Source of the DNA: Trichomonas tenax
Lineage: Eukaryota; Parabasalia; Trichomonadida; Trichomonadidae
Direction of reading: 5' to 3'
Assembly (NCBI GenBank): GCA_023091735.1
Contig: JALKBU010000704.1
Coordinates: 1 to 27,257, forward strand
DNA length: 27,257 bases
In this document: in pieces, positions 8,589-17,512 of the stretch
How positions within the stretch are numbered: the first letter of the stretch is position 1
Layout: every line of letters starts with the position of its first letter
Notes under the pieces: model-generated
The model's input: only the letters and a program-made list of their open reading frames with translations
Told to the model about the DNA's origin: nothing
The model's database searches: none
Program-made: the position numbers and the translations under genes

Positions 8589-9343
8589 CGAAGTGTTGTG
8601 TCACCTTTTCTATCGGCTGTTTTGGTTACAACGATTTCTGACATATCACAATTCTCCATTTTGAAGTATTTTTCCTCGAAATCAGAACGAATACTGTACT
8701 TAACGTTGGATAACTTATAACCTTATTTAGCATCATTTTGCTATTTCTTCTTTTCTATTATGTGCCATATATACCTATCTGATATTTTGCAGTTTTGTCG
8801 TTAAAAACTTTTACTATCTCTTCACAATAAAAAAATCGAAATAAGATTTCATTCATAGTTCAATAAATATCAACAAGACAGCATCATTATTATTAAACAA
8901 CATGAGCATGTTATTACCATATAATAGTTCAGTCGTAATTCGCTATTTCAATGAATTTCATTTTTATCAAATTCTTCAATTATTAACATTCCACTATGTA
9001 AGACGTATAGATATACTAACATTTTAACATCAAAAATATGTATTCGTTAATATAGCATAGATATCATTGAAGTTGTCTTGATACTAAAATATCTAGAAAG
9101 ATCATTCACAAATCAACACTTTTCTTTTAATGAATCATCAAATTTTTTAAAAGCAAGAAAATATAATAGAGTTAAAGAGGTATAGAACAGAAATATGAAA
9201 TAAGAAGAAATAATATTATAGATTTTGCTTGCAAATTCTGTGATTTTTGGGTCAGAAAGTGATAGTGGAGCCGTGGGACAAAGGAAAAGATAAAAATGAG
9301 TGAAATGTTAGTTTTTGTAAATCTATCGTTTCATAAATATTAG
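8589..9343. other. intergenic, no supported gene
   Basis: AT-rich spacer between divergent MsrA and PP2A-A genes. The plus strand has one 60-codon open stretch (8845-9027, ATG at 8902, start MSMLLPYNSSVVIRYFNEF), which I do not recognise; it may be a relic or chance. Nothing else is seen until the initiator at 9331. Confidence 0.4.
9331..9336 (+). promoter_or_regulatory. trichomonad initiator (Inr)
   Basis: TCATAA fits TCA(+1)YWW. The A at 9333 would be the transcription start, 11 nt before the ATG at 9344, within the usual short 5' UTR range of trichomonads. Confidence 0.7.
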
Positions 9344-10435
9344 ATGTCAATCAAGGAGCAGCTCAACAACGAGGATGTCAATGTCAGAATCGAGGCACTC
9401 GCCAGGTTCATAGAGGCATCGGAATCTGAACTTCCGGAGCTTTTCAGGATCGTTTCAGAGGATTTTAATCATCAAGTCCGTGAGGAAGCGGTAGAAAAAA
9501 TCCTTCTCCACCCAGACTCATTCAGACTATTTTTGGCCGACCCTGACCCACAGGTTCGCATTTCAATCATTAATAAATCAGTCGAAATCAGAAATGCTTT
9601 GGCAGAATCCGGCAAACTCGAAAAGCCAGAAACCGTTATCGCCCAAATCAAGACACTCCAATCAGACTCAGTCTCCGAAGTTCGCTGCGCTTTAGCAAGA
9701 ATATTATACAAGCACTGCGGCACAGAGGCCACAGATGAGAGCCGCGCTTTCGTCTTGTCGAACATTGTCCCAATTCTCGACAACTTACTCAATGACCGCC
9801 ACGATGATGTCCGTATCGCAGCATCTCTCAACATCAAGGAAATTACAATCATTTTCGGATTCGATTTCGTCTTCGAACAGCTCTACAACTCTCTTCACCA
9901 CGTTTTGACAGACACCCAGTGGCGCGTTCGCAATAACGCCGTTGAGCTTTTATTCGGCCTCGCCTTAGTTTGCTCTCAGGAGTTCTTCGAAGCGAACCTC
10001 TTCCCATTCCTCATCCAGTTCCTCCAGGATCCATGCAACAAAGTGAGACAATTCGCGCTTAGCTCGTTACCAACACTTGCCGCTAAGTTCGGCGAGGAGT
10101 GGCTCAAGAAGAAGTTAGTTGTCGCTCTCAAGGAATTAGCAGAATCACAGAACTACTTACATCGCGAAACATATCTTCTTACTATATCCGCGCTTGTTTC
10201 TTTCTTCCCAGTACAGTACCAGAGCAACTACGTTTTCCAGCCAATGATTAGAATGCTTAAGGATAGCGTTTATAATGTTGTTTTACTTGCCATTGAATTG
10301 TTATCTAAGCATAAGGACTCAATTCATCCATTTAGGCGCCAGTATGAGTTGAAACCAATTCTTGAAGGTCTTGTTGAAAATTCACCTGTTACAATTAAGG
10401 ATCAAGCTAATGCTTTACTTGCTGATTGCCAATAA
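9344..10435 (+). CDS. PP2A 65-kDa scaffold (A subunit)-like HEAT protein
   Basis: A 363-aa all-helical protein made of HEAT repeats, each with the D-x-VR signature (NVRIEA, HQVREEA, PQVRISI, SEVRCAL, DDVRIAA, WRVRNNA, NKVRQFA). The segment TQWRVRNNAVELL (191-203) to GEEWLKKK and NYLHRETYLLTISAL (270-284) closely resembles PR65 HEAT repeats 11-13, where canonical proteins have QWRVR, FGKEWA and PNYLHRMTTLF. PR65 holds the catalytic C and regulatory B subunits of protein phosphatase 2A. The usual length is near 590 aa with 15 repeats, so this protein is about 9 repeats and is shortened, mostly in the N-terminal half that normally contacts B subunits. Start: ATG 11 nt after an initiator. Codon use is GC-rich in the middle, suggesting good expression. 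Confidence 0.85.
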   Translation: MSIKEQLNNEDVNVRIEALARFIEASESELPELFRIVSEDFNHQVREEAVEKILLHPDSFRLFLADPDPQVRISIINKSVEIRNALAESGKLEKPETVIAQIKTLQSDSVSEVRCALARILYKHCGTEATDESRAFVLSNIVPILDNLLNDRHDDVRIAASLNIKEITIIFGFDFVFEQLYNSLHHVLTDTQWRVRNNAVELLFGLALVCSQEFFEANLFPFLIQFLQDPCNKVRQFALSSLPTLAAKFGEEWLKKKLVVALKELAESQNYLHRETYLLTISALVSFFPVQYQSNYVFQPMIRMLKDSVYNVVLLAIELLSKHKDSIHPFRRQYELKPILEGLVENSPVTIKDQANALLADCQ

Positions 10436-10633
10436 GTTATTCATTGATATTTTTGCACTACATTCGAGTTATTTTTTAAATTCCTTACCTTTAATTTAAT
10501 TTTAATAAAATATTTCAATCGGAATTATATTTAAACCAGACTCTCATATCATGAAATCGACTCTCCCATGCTCTCCTATTAATCATATAATGAATGTCAC
10601 TTTTAGCATTTTTTTTCAATGTTTTTAGCTGAT

Positions 10634-10639
10634 TCATTA
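10634..10639 (+). promoter_or_regulatory. trichomonad initiator before an ATG-less ORF
   Basis: TCATTA is a perfect TCAYWW match. The +1 A at 10636 is 8 nt before the TTG at 10644, exactly where an ATG would be expected. Confidence 0.6.
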
Positions 10640-10643
10640 CAAA

Positions 10644-11195
10644 TTGGAGCCCCAATTTAGTCCAGGGAAGAGAGACGGCATATTTAATACCACCCCTTCT
10701 AATAAAATCCCTGGCTTAGCAATTGAATCTTTTGTCGATTTAACGTTATCAACAACCAACTCAATTGGAATACGTAATCTATACTGGTTCCTTGGCGGCA
10801 ATAATGGATCTATTCACACGCTATTTGATTATCCGTATAGTTATTTAATATTAACTTTTTTGAATTCATATGTTAACGTTACACATGTTGTTGCTAAATC
10901 TTATGTACATAACTATCATGTAACATTTGACATCATTGGAACATCAAGAAACGGTAAAAACCATACTATATATCGTGCAGTCGATTCAGATGTTGTAGCA
11001 AATGGTGTTTATGGAGAAATAAAGATTTTGGATGAAGTGGAAGTGAATAGGATAGTGTTTCAAATGATGGATAAGAGATTTCGTCCATCTTGGTGTTGCG
11101 AACGTGATTGGGCTCTTAAACTGTTTTATTTTGAAATATTCGGATATACAGTAATAATGCAAAAGCAAATAACGAATGATGATCAAATAGTGTAA
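10644..11195 (+). CDS. F5/8C-like domain protein lacking an ATG start
   Basis: A 183-codon open frame resembling the discoidin (F5/8 type C-like) domain found in many trichomonad proteins, often after a BTB domain. Recognisable parts are GKRDGIFN near the N-terminus, YSYLILTFLNSYVNVTHVV in the middle, FDIIGTSRNGKNH (the GSxDGxxW-like strand) and the C-terminal LKLFYFEIFGYT. Such domains bind carbohydrate or protein partners; no catalytic role. In-frame TAG at 10626-10628 closes the frame upstream, and there is no ATG until about residue 140. The only start-like codon in place is TTG 10644, 8 nt after a perfect initiator. Either the ATG was lost by a single A-to-T change, making this a fresh pseudogene, or initiation is non-AUG. 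The rest of the frame is intact. Confidence 0.55.
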   Translation: MEPQFSPGKRDGIFNTTPSNKIPGLAIESFVDLTLSTTNSIGIRNLYWFLGGNNGSIHTLFDYPYSYLILTFLNSYVNVTHVVAKSYVHNYHVTFDIIGTSRNGKNHTIYRAVDSDVVANGVYGEIKILDEVEVNRIVFQMMDKRFRPSWCCERDWALKLFYFEIFGYTVIMQKQITNDDQIV

Positions 11196-11397
11196 ATTTT
11201 TCATTATTCCAAATCTTCATGGCATCAATATACGATAAATATTGAACATGAGGAGGCGTGCTCGTAGACTATTTGTCAATGAAAAATCACAAAATGAATT
11301 GAAATTATTTAACTATTTTTCAAAATTAACTGAATAAAAATAATCAGCAAGATGTGTATTGATGTATTTTTAAGTTACGAAAAAGTTTATGACAATT

Positions 11398-11408
11398 TGA
11401 CACGTAAA
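11398..11408 (-). repeat. TTTACGTGTCA motif (minus)
   Basis: A perfect TTTACGTGTCA on the minus strand, 38 bp upstream of the phosphatase ATG. It is the closest plus-gene-proximal copy apart from that at 15229, and could serve as a promoter-proximal site. Confidence 0.5.
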
Positions 11409-11445
11409 AGGGTGTCAAGAAATAAAACGTGACAATCAGTATCAG

Positions 11446-12627
11446 ATGATTCCTTTCTTTGCAGCTTCGTCTCTTTCCTACGCGAACGTCTGCGTTGCAC
11501 CGAGGAAAACACCGGAGCCGGTGAACAACATGAGGCCCCTTTACGCTCAGATCCTTGTGAGGCACGGGGCTCGAACTCCGATCAGTAACTTCTTACCTGT
11601 CACTCACAGAGGCTATTGGACATGCGATGACGATAATTCGATCGCTCCGAGGATGCATGCTTCGCAATTAAACAATTACAGACGCTTCAAGCACGTTCTC
11701 GATCCAAGACTGGTCGCTTTCCTTCCAAACTGCCGCCCAGGAGATCTCTTGCTCTCTGGAATGCAGCAGCACAAGTTATTAGGTGAAATGTATGGAGATT
11801 ACTTCTATGATATCGGATTATTTGGCCAATATCCAAAAGACGAGGAAATCCACGCAAGCTGCACAGATTATGAGAGAACTCTTCGTTCCGCACAGTCATT
11901 CTTGCACGGAATGTATCCACCAGGCGGTCCAAACACAAGTTTAACAATCGAAGCAGGAAATGAAGAAGGTGCAGTTCTCCGCCCATCCAATCTTTTCTGC
12001 GAGGGAATCAAGAATGAAACAAAGAGATACGAAGAATCAACAGAATATCTGAAGTGGGTGGACGATAACTGGCCAGAAATTGCTGATTTCGCAGAGCAGG
12101 CAAAGATCACAAAGTCCGCCACCAATCTCACACTTGCATGCGATTATATCATAGCTTCTTTGTGCGATGATAAGCAAATTTCACCATCAGTGACAGCAAA
12201 GACAGAAGAAATCTGTGTCAAAGTTTTAGCATCGAATCTCTATGATAGATACAGCCAGTCTCCATTCCTCTACGCTTCCTACACAATGAGAGAAATCTTG
12301 AGAGTTGCCAATGAAGCATTAGCAGGAAACAACACATACAAGTTCACGCTCAACTCAGCACATGATTCAACAATCGCTATTATCCACCAATATCTCGCCG
12401 GCAAACAGGGTGTTCGTCCTCCAAACGCTGATTACATCCCACCATATGCATCTCACTTGCTGATGGAAATCTGGGAGGATGCAAACAAGGAGCGCTTTGT
12501 CAGATTCGTTTTCAACGGAGAAACACTTAAGTTGCCTCTAATGAACGACCAGACAATGGTTAAATTCTCCGATTTCCTCAAATCCGATTATACGAAGATC
12601 AATGACTATTGCTCAGAGATGCCATAA
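11446..12627 (+). CDS. secreted histidine acid phosphatase
   Basis: A 393-aa branch-2 histidine phosphatase. The N-terminus MIPFFAASSLSYA is a short signal peptide, so the enzyme is likely secreted, lysosomal or surface-bound. The catalytic RHGARTP motif is at 39-45 (phosphohistidine His40) and the proton donor HD is at 306-307 in LNSAHDSTI. CTDYERTLRSAQSFLHGMYP (139-158) contains the conserved Arg of the acid-phosphatase clade, and PYASHLLMEIW is the typical C-terminal block. Several cysteines and N-x-S/T sites fit a secretory protein. It hydrolyses phosphomonoesters at acid pH, probably for phosphate scavenging; it belongs with prostatic acid phosphatase and PXYLP1-like proteins rather than phytases. 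The stop overlaps TAAA. No TCAYWW initiator is present; TCAG precedes the ATG. Confidence 0.92.
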   Translation: MIPFFAASSLSYANVCVAPRKTPEPVNNMRPLYAQILVRHGARTPISNFLPVTHRGYWTCDDDNSIAPRMHASQLNNYRRFKHVLDPRLVAFLPNCRPGDLLLSGMQQHKLLGEMYGDYFYDIGLFGQYPKDEEIHASCTDYERTLRSAQSFLHGMYPPGGPNTSLTIEAGNEEGAVLRPSNLFCEGIKNETKRYEESTEYLKWVDDNWPEIADFAEQAKITKSATNLTLACDYIIASLCDDKQISPSVTAKTEEICVKVLASNLYDRYSQSPFLYASYTMREILRVANEALAGNNTYKFTLNSAHDSTIAIIHQYLAGKQGVRPPNADYIPPYASHLLMEIWEDANKERFVRFVFNGETLKLPLMNDQTMVKFSDFLKSDYTKINDYCSEMP

Positions 12628-12827
12628 ATGTATTGTTTTGAACTAAATCTTCTATTTATATCTCAATTTTATTTTTCTCAAATTAGACACAAAATAATAT
12701 AGAATCATTGTCATATAGACATAAAACATTAAATTTTATACTTAAAATGATAGGTTAAACAAAATATTTTTAATTTTATTAACAAATTATGAATTGTATG
12801 TGAATTTAATCGTGCAATTAAAGATAA

Positions 12828-13397
12828 ATGTTTGATTTCAATATATCACATTCAGAAGAAGGCATTTTTGTATCAATGATCCCTGAAGAAGGTATCCTTG
12901 AAGAAATTGCAGAGTTAAGACAAAAATGCGCAAATATTAACGCTGAAATCCATGATCTGACGATAAAGCATGATCAAAAATTGCACAAAATCAAGGATTT
13001 GAATGAAATAAATTCTCAAATTAGATCGTTAATTAAAGAAATGGACGAAGAACTCAAACAATCGAAGAGCGATGACGAATCATCTTTGAGAGAGCAGATT
13101 CAACAGCTCGAACAATCAATAAAAATATCACAAAAAGAACAAAAACAAATGATTCTCGAATCAAATCGTCTGAAAGAGGTCGAAAAGATACGTGAAGCCT
13201 CGCGAGCCCGACAAATGCTATATTCAGACTTAAGTTCAATTCCAAGAAATATCAGTCGCGTTCCGATATCATCATTGATACTGCTGAGACATGACTTAGA
13301 AAGAGAACTCCAGGAATTGACAGAGAAAGATGCTCCAACGTATCAAATCAATAGAAAGAAAGCGCAAATTGTACATTTGCTCGATATGACTATATAA
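12828..13397 (+). CDS. small coiled-coil protein, unknown function
   Basis: A 189-aa hydrophilic protein I do not recognise. Residues about 20-130 form a coiled coil rich in Glu, Gln, Lys and Ile (for example EEIAELRQKCANINAEI and REQIQQLEQSIKISQKEQ). A break at NISRVPISSLI (about 146-156) is followed by a second short helical segment. There is no signal peptide, membrane span or nuclear signal. The frame is clean over 190 codons with mixed codons, so it is probably a real gene; a cytoskeletal or adaptor role is possible but unproven. Confidence 0.75.
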   Translation: MFDFNISHSEEGIFVSMIPEEGILEEIAELRQKCANINAEIHDLTIKHDQKLHKIKDLNEINSQIRSLIKEMDEELKQSKSDDESSLREQIQQLEQSIKISQKEQKQMILESNRLKEVEKIREASRARQMLYSDLSSIPRNISRVPISSLILLRHDLERELQELTEKDAPTYQINRKKAQIVHLLDMTI

Positions 13398-13860
13398 GCC
13401 ATTGCATCAAATATTAAAATTTGTTTGTATTTTAAGTTAATCATATTAATCGAAATGATCATATTTAATTATATCAATAACATCGAGTGATCACATTATA
13501 CATAAGATATAGTCAATCAGTAGATTTCAAACTCAAGCGCTTTCATTTCCCTTTTCATGTTTGCAAATTTGATCAAATATATTTTGTTTATTCATGATTT
13601 GACTATTAAGATCAATGTAGATTTAGAACACCTATTGATACGCATAAGACAAATAAAGATTCATTAAAGTTTGATGGATAATCACAATAAGGTTATATAA
13701 CAAACATTTGGAACCTTTCGTAATCTTGTGTTCCTGTGATTTAGCATCAATTATAGACCATTTTGATGTTACGTTTGCATCATTGCATTTGTTCTAAGAA
13801 CCTTTCTATAAAAATATATCAAATCAAATTGAAAAAAGACATTACTTCAAAATAGAGATA
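13398..13860. other. intergenic, no supported gene
   Basis: AT-rich spacer. Two CCTTT strings occur in its last 150 bp (near 13716 and 13801), the second 60 bp upstream of the GT61 start. I see no gene, RNA or clear repeat. Confidence 0.4.
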
Positions 13861-14895
13861 ATGGACAATGGCTGCACCATCCTGTCCATCTCCCTCTTCT
13901 TCTCCAGCATGGGATTCTACATCTTTTACATCATGTTTCCTTATACAAACTGTTTTAGAATCGAGCACCAAGAAAATTTAGACAATCTCGGATTATTCGA
14001 AATGAACGTCGGGGACAACATATTTATGCCATCCTCTGATCTAGAGAACATAAAAGGAATCGAATACTTACCAAAAGCAATAGAAACAACAGAATGCACG
14101 AACTCTATTTTCATCAAACATTTACACGACAAAGGATACACGCCAGGACAAATTTACTTCGATCACACATCGTATATCATATTGCATGACGTTGTGGCTA
14201 CTACTGAATGCGTTATTATCAAAGAGAACGGATACCATCTCATCAAGAGGGCGTGTCACCCCCGTTATTGGGGTCTTGGACAACCTTATCACACTCCTGT
14301 TGTGAGATGTCCTATTTTCAACAAGGTTATATGCATTAGGCATCAGCATTCTAGTGACTGGGGACATTGGAGTTTGGAAGTGCTTCCTGCAATAATAGCA
14401 CTTCCTGAATCAATTCTCGATGATGCGATCATTGCTTTACCACGAAGAGATGATTTTGTTGTTGAAAATCTAAATGATTTTGAAATCAATCCTCACAAGA
14501 TATATGCAGAAGAGAATGGAAGGTTCAAAGCACATATATTCATTACTGTTAACTCCATATGGTGTGGCGATATTAACAGAAAACTCATCTTAAACATGTG
14601 TCAAATCATCAAAAAGAAATTCGATCTCGATAAAGTTGAACCTTCAAGATATGTTCTTGCAAATAGAAAAGGCAAGTCGAGAGTGATGGGGAATTACGAC
14701 CCACTGTACAAAGAAGTCAGTTTGGAGTTTCCTAACATCACATGGCAAAACATCACATTTTATTCAACATTTGAAGACCAAGTGAAATATTTCAACTCAT
14801 TCAAGTTCATTTTTGCACTCCACGGCTCTCTTCTTAGCAATGTGCTATACATGCAGGAAGGAACTGCTGTTGTAGAGCTTCAAATGGAGAATTAG
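13861..14895 (+). CDS. GT61-family glycosyltransferase, cut by in-frame TAG
   Basis: A 344-aa frame for a type II Golgi membrane glycosyltransferase. A signal anchor lies at about residues 7-26 (ILSISLFFSSMGFYIFYIMF). The GT61 (DUF563) signatures follow: GHWSLEVLPAIIAL (168-181), RYVLANRKGKSR (263-274) and HGSLLSNVLYMQEGTAVVEL (321-340). GT61 enzymes act on glycoproteins or surface glycans; several are xylosyl- or arabinosyltransferases, but the sugar here is unknown. The frame ends at TAG 14893-14895 directly after LQMEN. The same phase stays open for 63 more codons and reads like the missing C-terminus (separate entry). A one-base TGG-to-TAG change would explain this. The domain core is present, but the C-terminal segment would be lost unless TAG is read through. 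Confidence 0.85.
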   Translation: MDNGCTILSISLFFSSMGFYIFYIMFPYTNCFRIEHQENLDNLGLFEMNVGDNIFMPSSDLENIKGIEYLPKAIETTECTNSIFIKHLHDKGYTPGQIYFDHTSYIILHDVVATTECVIIKENGYHLIKRACHPRYWGLGQPYHTPVVRCPIFNKVICIRHQHSSDWGHWSLEVLPAIIALPESILDDAIIALPRRDDFVVENLNDFEINPHKIYAEENGRFKAHIFITVNSIWCGDINRKLILNMCQIIKKKFDLDKVEPSRYVLANRKGKSRVMGNYDPLYKEVSLEFPNITWQNITFYSTFEDQVKYFNSFKFIFALHGSLLSNVLYMQEGTAVVELQMEN

Positions 14896-15087
14896 CTTCT
14901 ATCCTTCATCTTCATATCCCAAATGACTGGAAAGATTCACATCACAGGAAGAGACTTCAGAATCGATTTCAGGAGTTTGGAACCACAACAAGTTGATATT
15001 CCTTACATTATAAGAATGATATCTGTTGGTCTTGAAGAACTCAAAAAGAGAGAAAAGCGCATTTACGAATCACCAAAACATCACTAA
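14896..15087 (+). pseudogene. in-phase continuation of the GT61 gene after TAG
   Basis: Directly after TAG the same reading phase gives 63 codons to TAA 15085-15087, starting LLSFIFISQMTGKIHITGRD and ending RIYESPKHH. The content fits the end of a GT61 protein: a hydrophobic strand, an RD-x-RI element and an amphipathic final helix. No ATG context or initiator suggests an independent gene. Confidence 0.75.
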
Positions 15088-15209
15088 TTTTGTTTGTAAA
15101 AATAAAACTTCGAATTTTGATAAATTATTAAAGCCACATATTATGCTTGTCCATGGAATGCTATATTTAATATAATATTCATTTTGTATATTTTTGTCAA
15201 AATATATAA

Positions 15210-15239
15210 TGTACATGACATAATATTGTTTACGTGGCA
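15210..15239 (+). repeat. TTTACGTGGCA motif pair
   Basis: TGTACATGACA (15210-15220) and TTTACGTGGCA (15229-15239) begin 19 bp apart, as in the other arrays. The second copy ends 21 bp before the ATG of the 78-aa gene, so this pair sits at the promoter position. Confidence 0.55.
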
Positions 15240-15260
15240 GAAATATTAAGATTGGGTCAA

Positions 15261-15497
15261 ATGGAGGCTCTTTCGCCAGACAATCAGATCATTCTTTTCG
15301 AAGCGATTAGAAAATATTACCCGCAGTCAGAGAACAAGGAAATCGTTCTTTCAATGATTTTCCAGTGGTATAACGAACATTCGACTCAATTTCTTTCGGC
15401 CAAAGAGCTTAGATCAATCTGCATGGAGTACTACGACTTCAACAAACAAATCGCTCAAACAAATGCAAATCACTGCTTCCAATTCAAGACTTTTTGA
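15261..15497 (+). CDS. small helical protein, unknown
   Basis: A 78-aa protein with no recognised family. It starts MEALSPDNQIILFEAIRKYY, is rich in helix-formers with acidic and aromatic residues (SMIFQWYNEHSTQFLSAKEL), and ends in FQFKTF. It has no signal peptide or membrane span. The frame is also open upstream to a GTG at 15234, but that lies inside a repeated motif copy, so I use the ATG. Codons (ctt, ttc, gag, aac, aag) resemble the neighbouring genes and differ from the AT-rich flanks, supporting real coding. A small interaction module is possible. Confidence 0.6.
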   Translation: MEALSPDNQIILFEAIRKYYPQSENKEIVLSMIFQWYNEHSTQFLSAKELRSICMEYYDFNKQIAQTNANHCFQFKTF

Positions 15498-15822
15498 AAT
15501 TTATTTTTGTTTCTTTCTATTTTTACTTCTCTCATGTATAAATATTACCTAATGTTCTATATGTAAATACCTTCTTTTCCATTAAATTCCAATACTTAAC
15601 ATTTTTCATAAAATATTCTATAATATCCTGAAAAACAAATATTTAAGCATTGCAACATATAAATATTGTAACTACAAAGTATTTTATAGTTTAAAACAAA
15701 AAATATTTTCCAATATTATCAAAATGAAAAACTGGGAAATATTTTTAAGTCAAAAATGATTTTTATGATATAACGGATCTATTTATTAACTAAAAACGCG
15801 TTTCGGGAAAATTAGAAAAATA
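15498..15822. other. intergenic, no supported gene
   Basis: Strongly AT-rich spacer dominated by AATATT and TATAAA strings. Nothing recognisable. Confidence 0.4.
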
Positions 15823-17055
15823 ATGCACTCAGAGAGCGTTTCTCTAAAAACTCTCGGAGTTCAACAGAGTGTTTTAACGAGGCTTAGAGAGATAGCGCAG
15901 GAAGACTACGAAAACTTCATCAACAAGAAAGATTCGCAGAGTTTTTGGGACGGAATTGACGAATCTTTACCAATCGAGAAAGCTATGGAGCTAAGACGCC
16001 TTCAGCTCGAAATTCCAACAACTTCCAAAGACTTTGCCGGTGGATTTTTGACTCCATCTCTTCAAAACTTCTTTTTATTAAATCATAAAATCACAGATCG
16101 CGAAAATACAACAGTTTCGAAGCCGAAGAAGGTTTTAAACAACGATGACCTCATTAAATTCCTCGAAGAATCGCAGCAATGGAAAAGAAGTGAAGATCCA
16201 AATATTTGGGTTTGTGGAAAAGCAGAATTTTCCACAGATTCACTGTTCAGCATCTGCTCGAAATTTGTGAATGACGAAAATCCATGGGAAGATTGCCCAT
16301 CTCTCGCACAAACTTACAATGAAGCATTCGAATTCCTCAAATCTCGTCCAGAAGACTTTACACAGGTGCACAGAAAAATGCACGAACTTCGCTATTATAC
16401 AAACACTGATCTTAAAACAGATATCGAGAAAATAACAGGCAAAAATTCAGGAATTAAACTGTCAACACTCAAAGAGCCACGCACACTCACAGATGCTCTC
16501 CGCAAGATGATGAATACTGTCGGCTCTGCGGACGACGGAAACCAAGAGGAAACATCAGATCGCTCTCTCCACATCCCAGAGTGGTACAATCCTCGTCTCA
16601 ATCCACTCGTTGACTCAGCTGCAAAGCCACTCAACGAGCAGAAGCCATTCAAGCTCACACAGTCGATAATTTCTGCAAGAGCTGGAATCTCGGATTCTCC
16701 ATTCGAACAGGGCAGTTTAGCTGAGCTTCTGTTCACCACAGATGAGGGAACAATCGCCCCGCTTCCATTCACAAGCACACATGCGGATATTCCAAAACGC
16801 CGTGCAAATACATTTGTAAGAGATGCAACAAGGAAATATGTTGCCCAAGTCCTTTTAGATATGAAATACGAGCGTGCCTCAGAGTCTGGCGTCGAAATTC
16901 TCACTGATATCCTCTTAGAACAGATGAGAATCATCGCAATGCACGCTGCCGCCAAAACAAAGGGCGGAAAGAGCAGTGGTAAGGCCGCTGCAACAGCTGT
17001 TACACAGACATTACGACAGAAGGGATATGGACTCGGTACTGCTGGGCCTCATTAA
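15823..17055 (+). CDS. histone-fold protein of TAF/SAGA type (bromodomain-associated fold)
   Basis: A 410-aa protein. The C-terminal part (about 328-402) reads as a bromodomain-associated histone fold: VRDATRKYVAQVLLDMKYER, then ASESGVEILTDILLEQMRII, then a basic loop KTKGGKSSGK and a last helix. This is the pattern of TAF3, TAF8 and SPT7/SUPT7L (helix one, then GFERASESALDVLTDLL). The first 320 residues are soluble, with an N-terminal helix, WKRSEDPNIWVCGKAEF at about 139-155, and a Ser/Pro-richer linker; I cannot assign them. The likely role is as a subunit of a TFIID- or SAGA-like complex, pairing with another histone-fold protein. Stop TAAAA matches the trichomonad polyadenylation signal. 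Which orthologue it is remains open. Confidence 0.7.
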   Translation: MHSESVSLKTLGVQQSVLTRLREIAQEDYENFINKKDSQSFWDGIDESLPIEKAMELRRLQLEIPTTSKDFAGGFLTPSLQNFFLLNHKITDRENTTVSKPKKVLNNDDLIKFLEESQQWKRSEDPNIWVCGKAEFSTDSLFSICSKFVNDENPWEDCPSLAQTYNEAFEFLKSRPEDFTQVHRKMHELRYYTNTDLKTDIEKITGKNSGIKLSTLKEPRTLTDALRKMMNTVGSADDGNQEETSDRSLHIPEWYNPRLNPLVDSAAKPLNEQKPFKLTQSIISARAGISDSPFEQGSLAELLFTTDEGTIAPLPFTSTHADIPKRRANTFVRDATRKYVAQVLLDMKYERASESGVEILTDILLEQMRIIAMHAAAKTKGGKSSGKAAATAVTQTLRQKGYGLGTAGPH

Positions 17056-17172
17056 AATATAAATATTATTTTTTATAATTCTCCGTATTTCCATTTTTTG
17101 CCACTATCTCATCTGTAAAATGTTCGAATAATCGTGAAATGCGAGTTGCAGAGATGATGGATAAATAATTTA

Positions 17173-17202
17173 TGACACGTAAACTATAACCTGACATGTA
17201 AA
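17173..17202 (-). repeat. TTTACATGTCA/TTTACGTGTCA pair (minus)
   Basis: Two perfect copies on the minus strand, TTTACATGTCA (17202-17192) and TTTACGTGTCA (17183-17173), begin exactly 19 bp apart. This is the best-matched pair in the window. A further partial copy, TTTACGTGGAA, is at 17431-17441 on the plus strand. Confidence 0.6.
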
Positions 17203-17512
17203 CTTTTAAATGATAGTTTTTTACTCGGCTTTGATTTCGGATTTATCGACTTCATCCCCGATCACGGCTACGGCTTTGGATGTCATTCATTGATCCTTTT
17301 TCACAGTTTCCGGTTTCCGATACTCAGAAATAAGATATATTTTATCAAGAAGTTACTCCATATCTGATTCTCTTGCGATCGTTATGTATTTTGTGAAAAA
17401 CAGGCCGAGTAAAATTTGTTAGATATTGGGTTTACGTGGAAAAATTTGATTTTATTTGCATCAAACATCAATTTAACATTGGAAAACTAAAATTATACTC
17501 TAATATTCGATA

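Noticed and set aside
7962..8720. A 252-codon plus-strand frame over the MsrA gene
   Set aside because: It is antisense to a clear MsrA with all motifs, starts at a non-ATG codon and has no recognisable domain.
16395..16955. A 186-codon minus-strand ORF inside the histone-fold gene
   Set aside because: It is antisense to a better-supported gene and has no family features.
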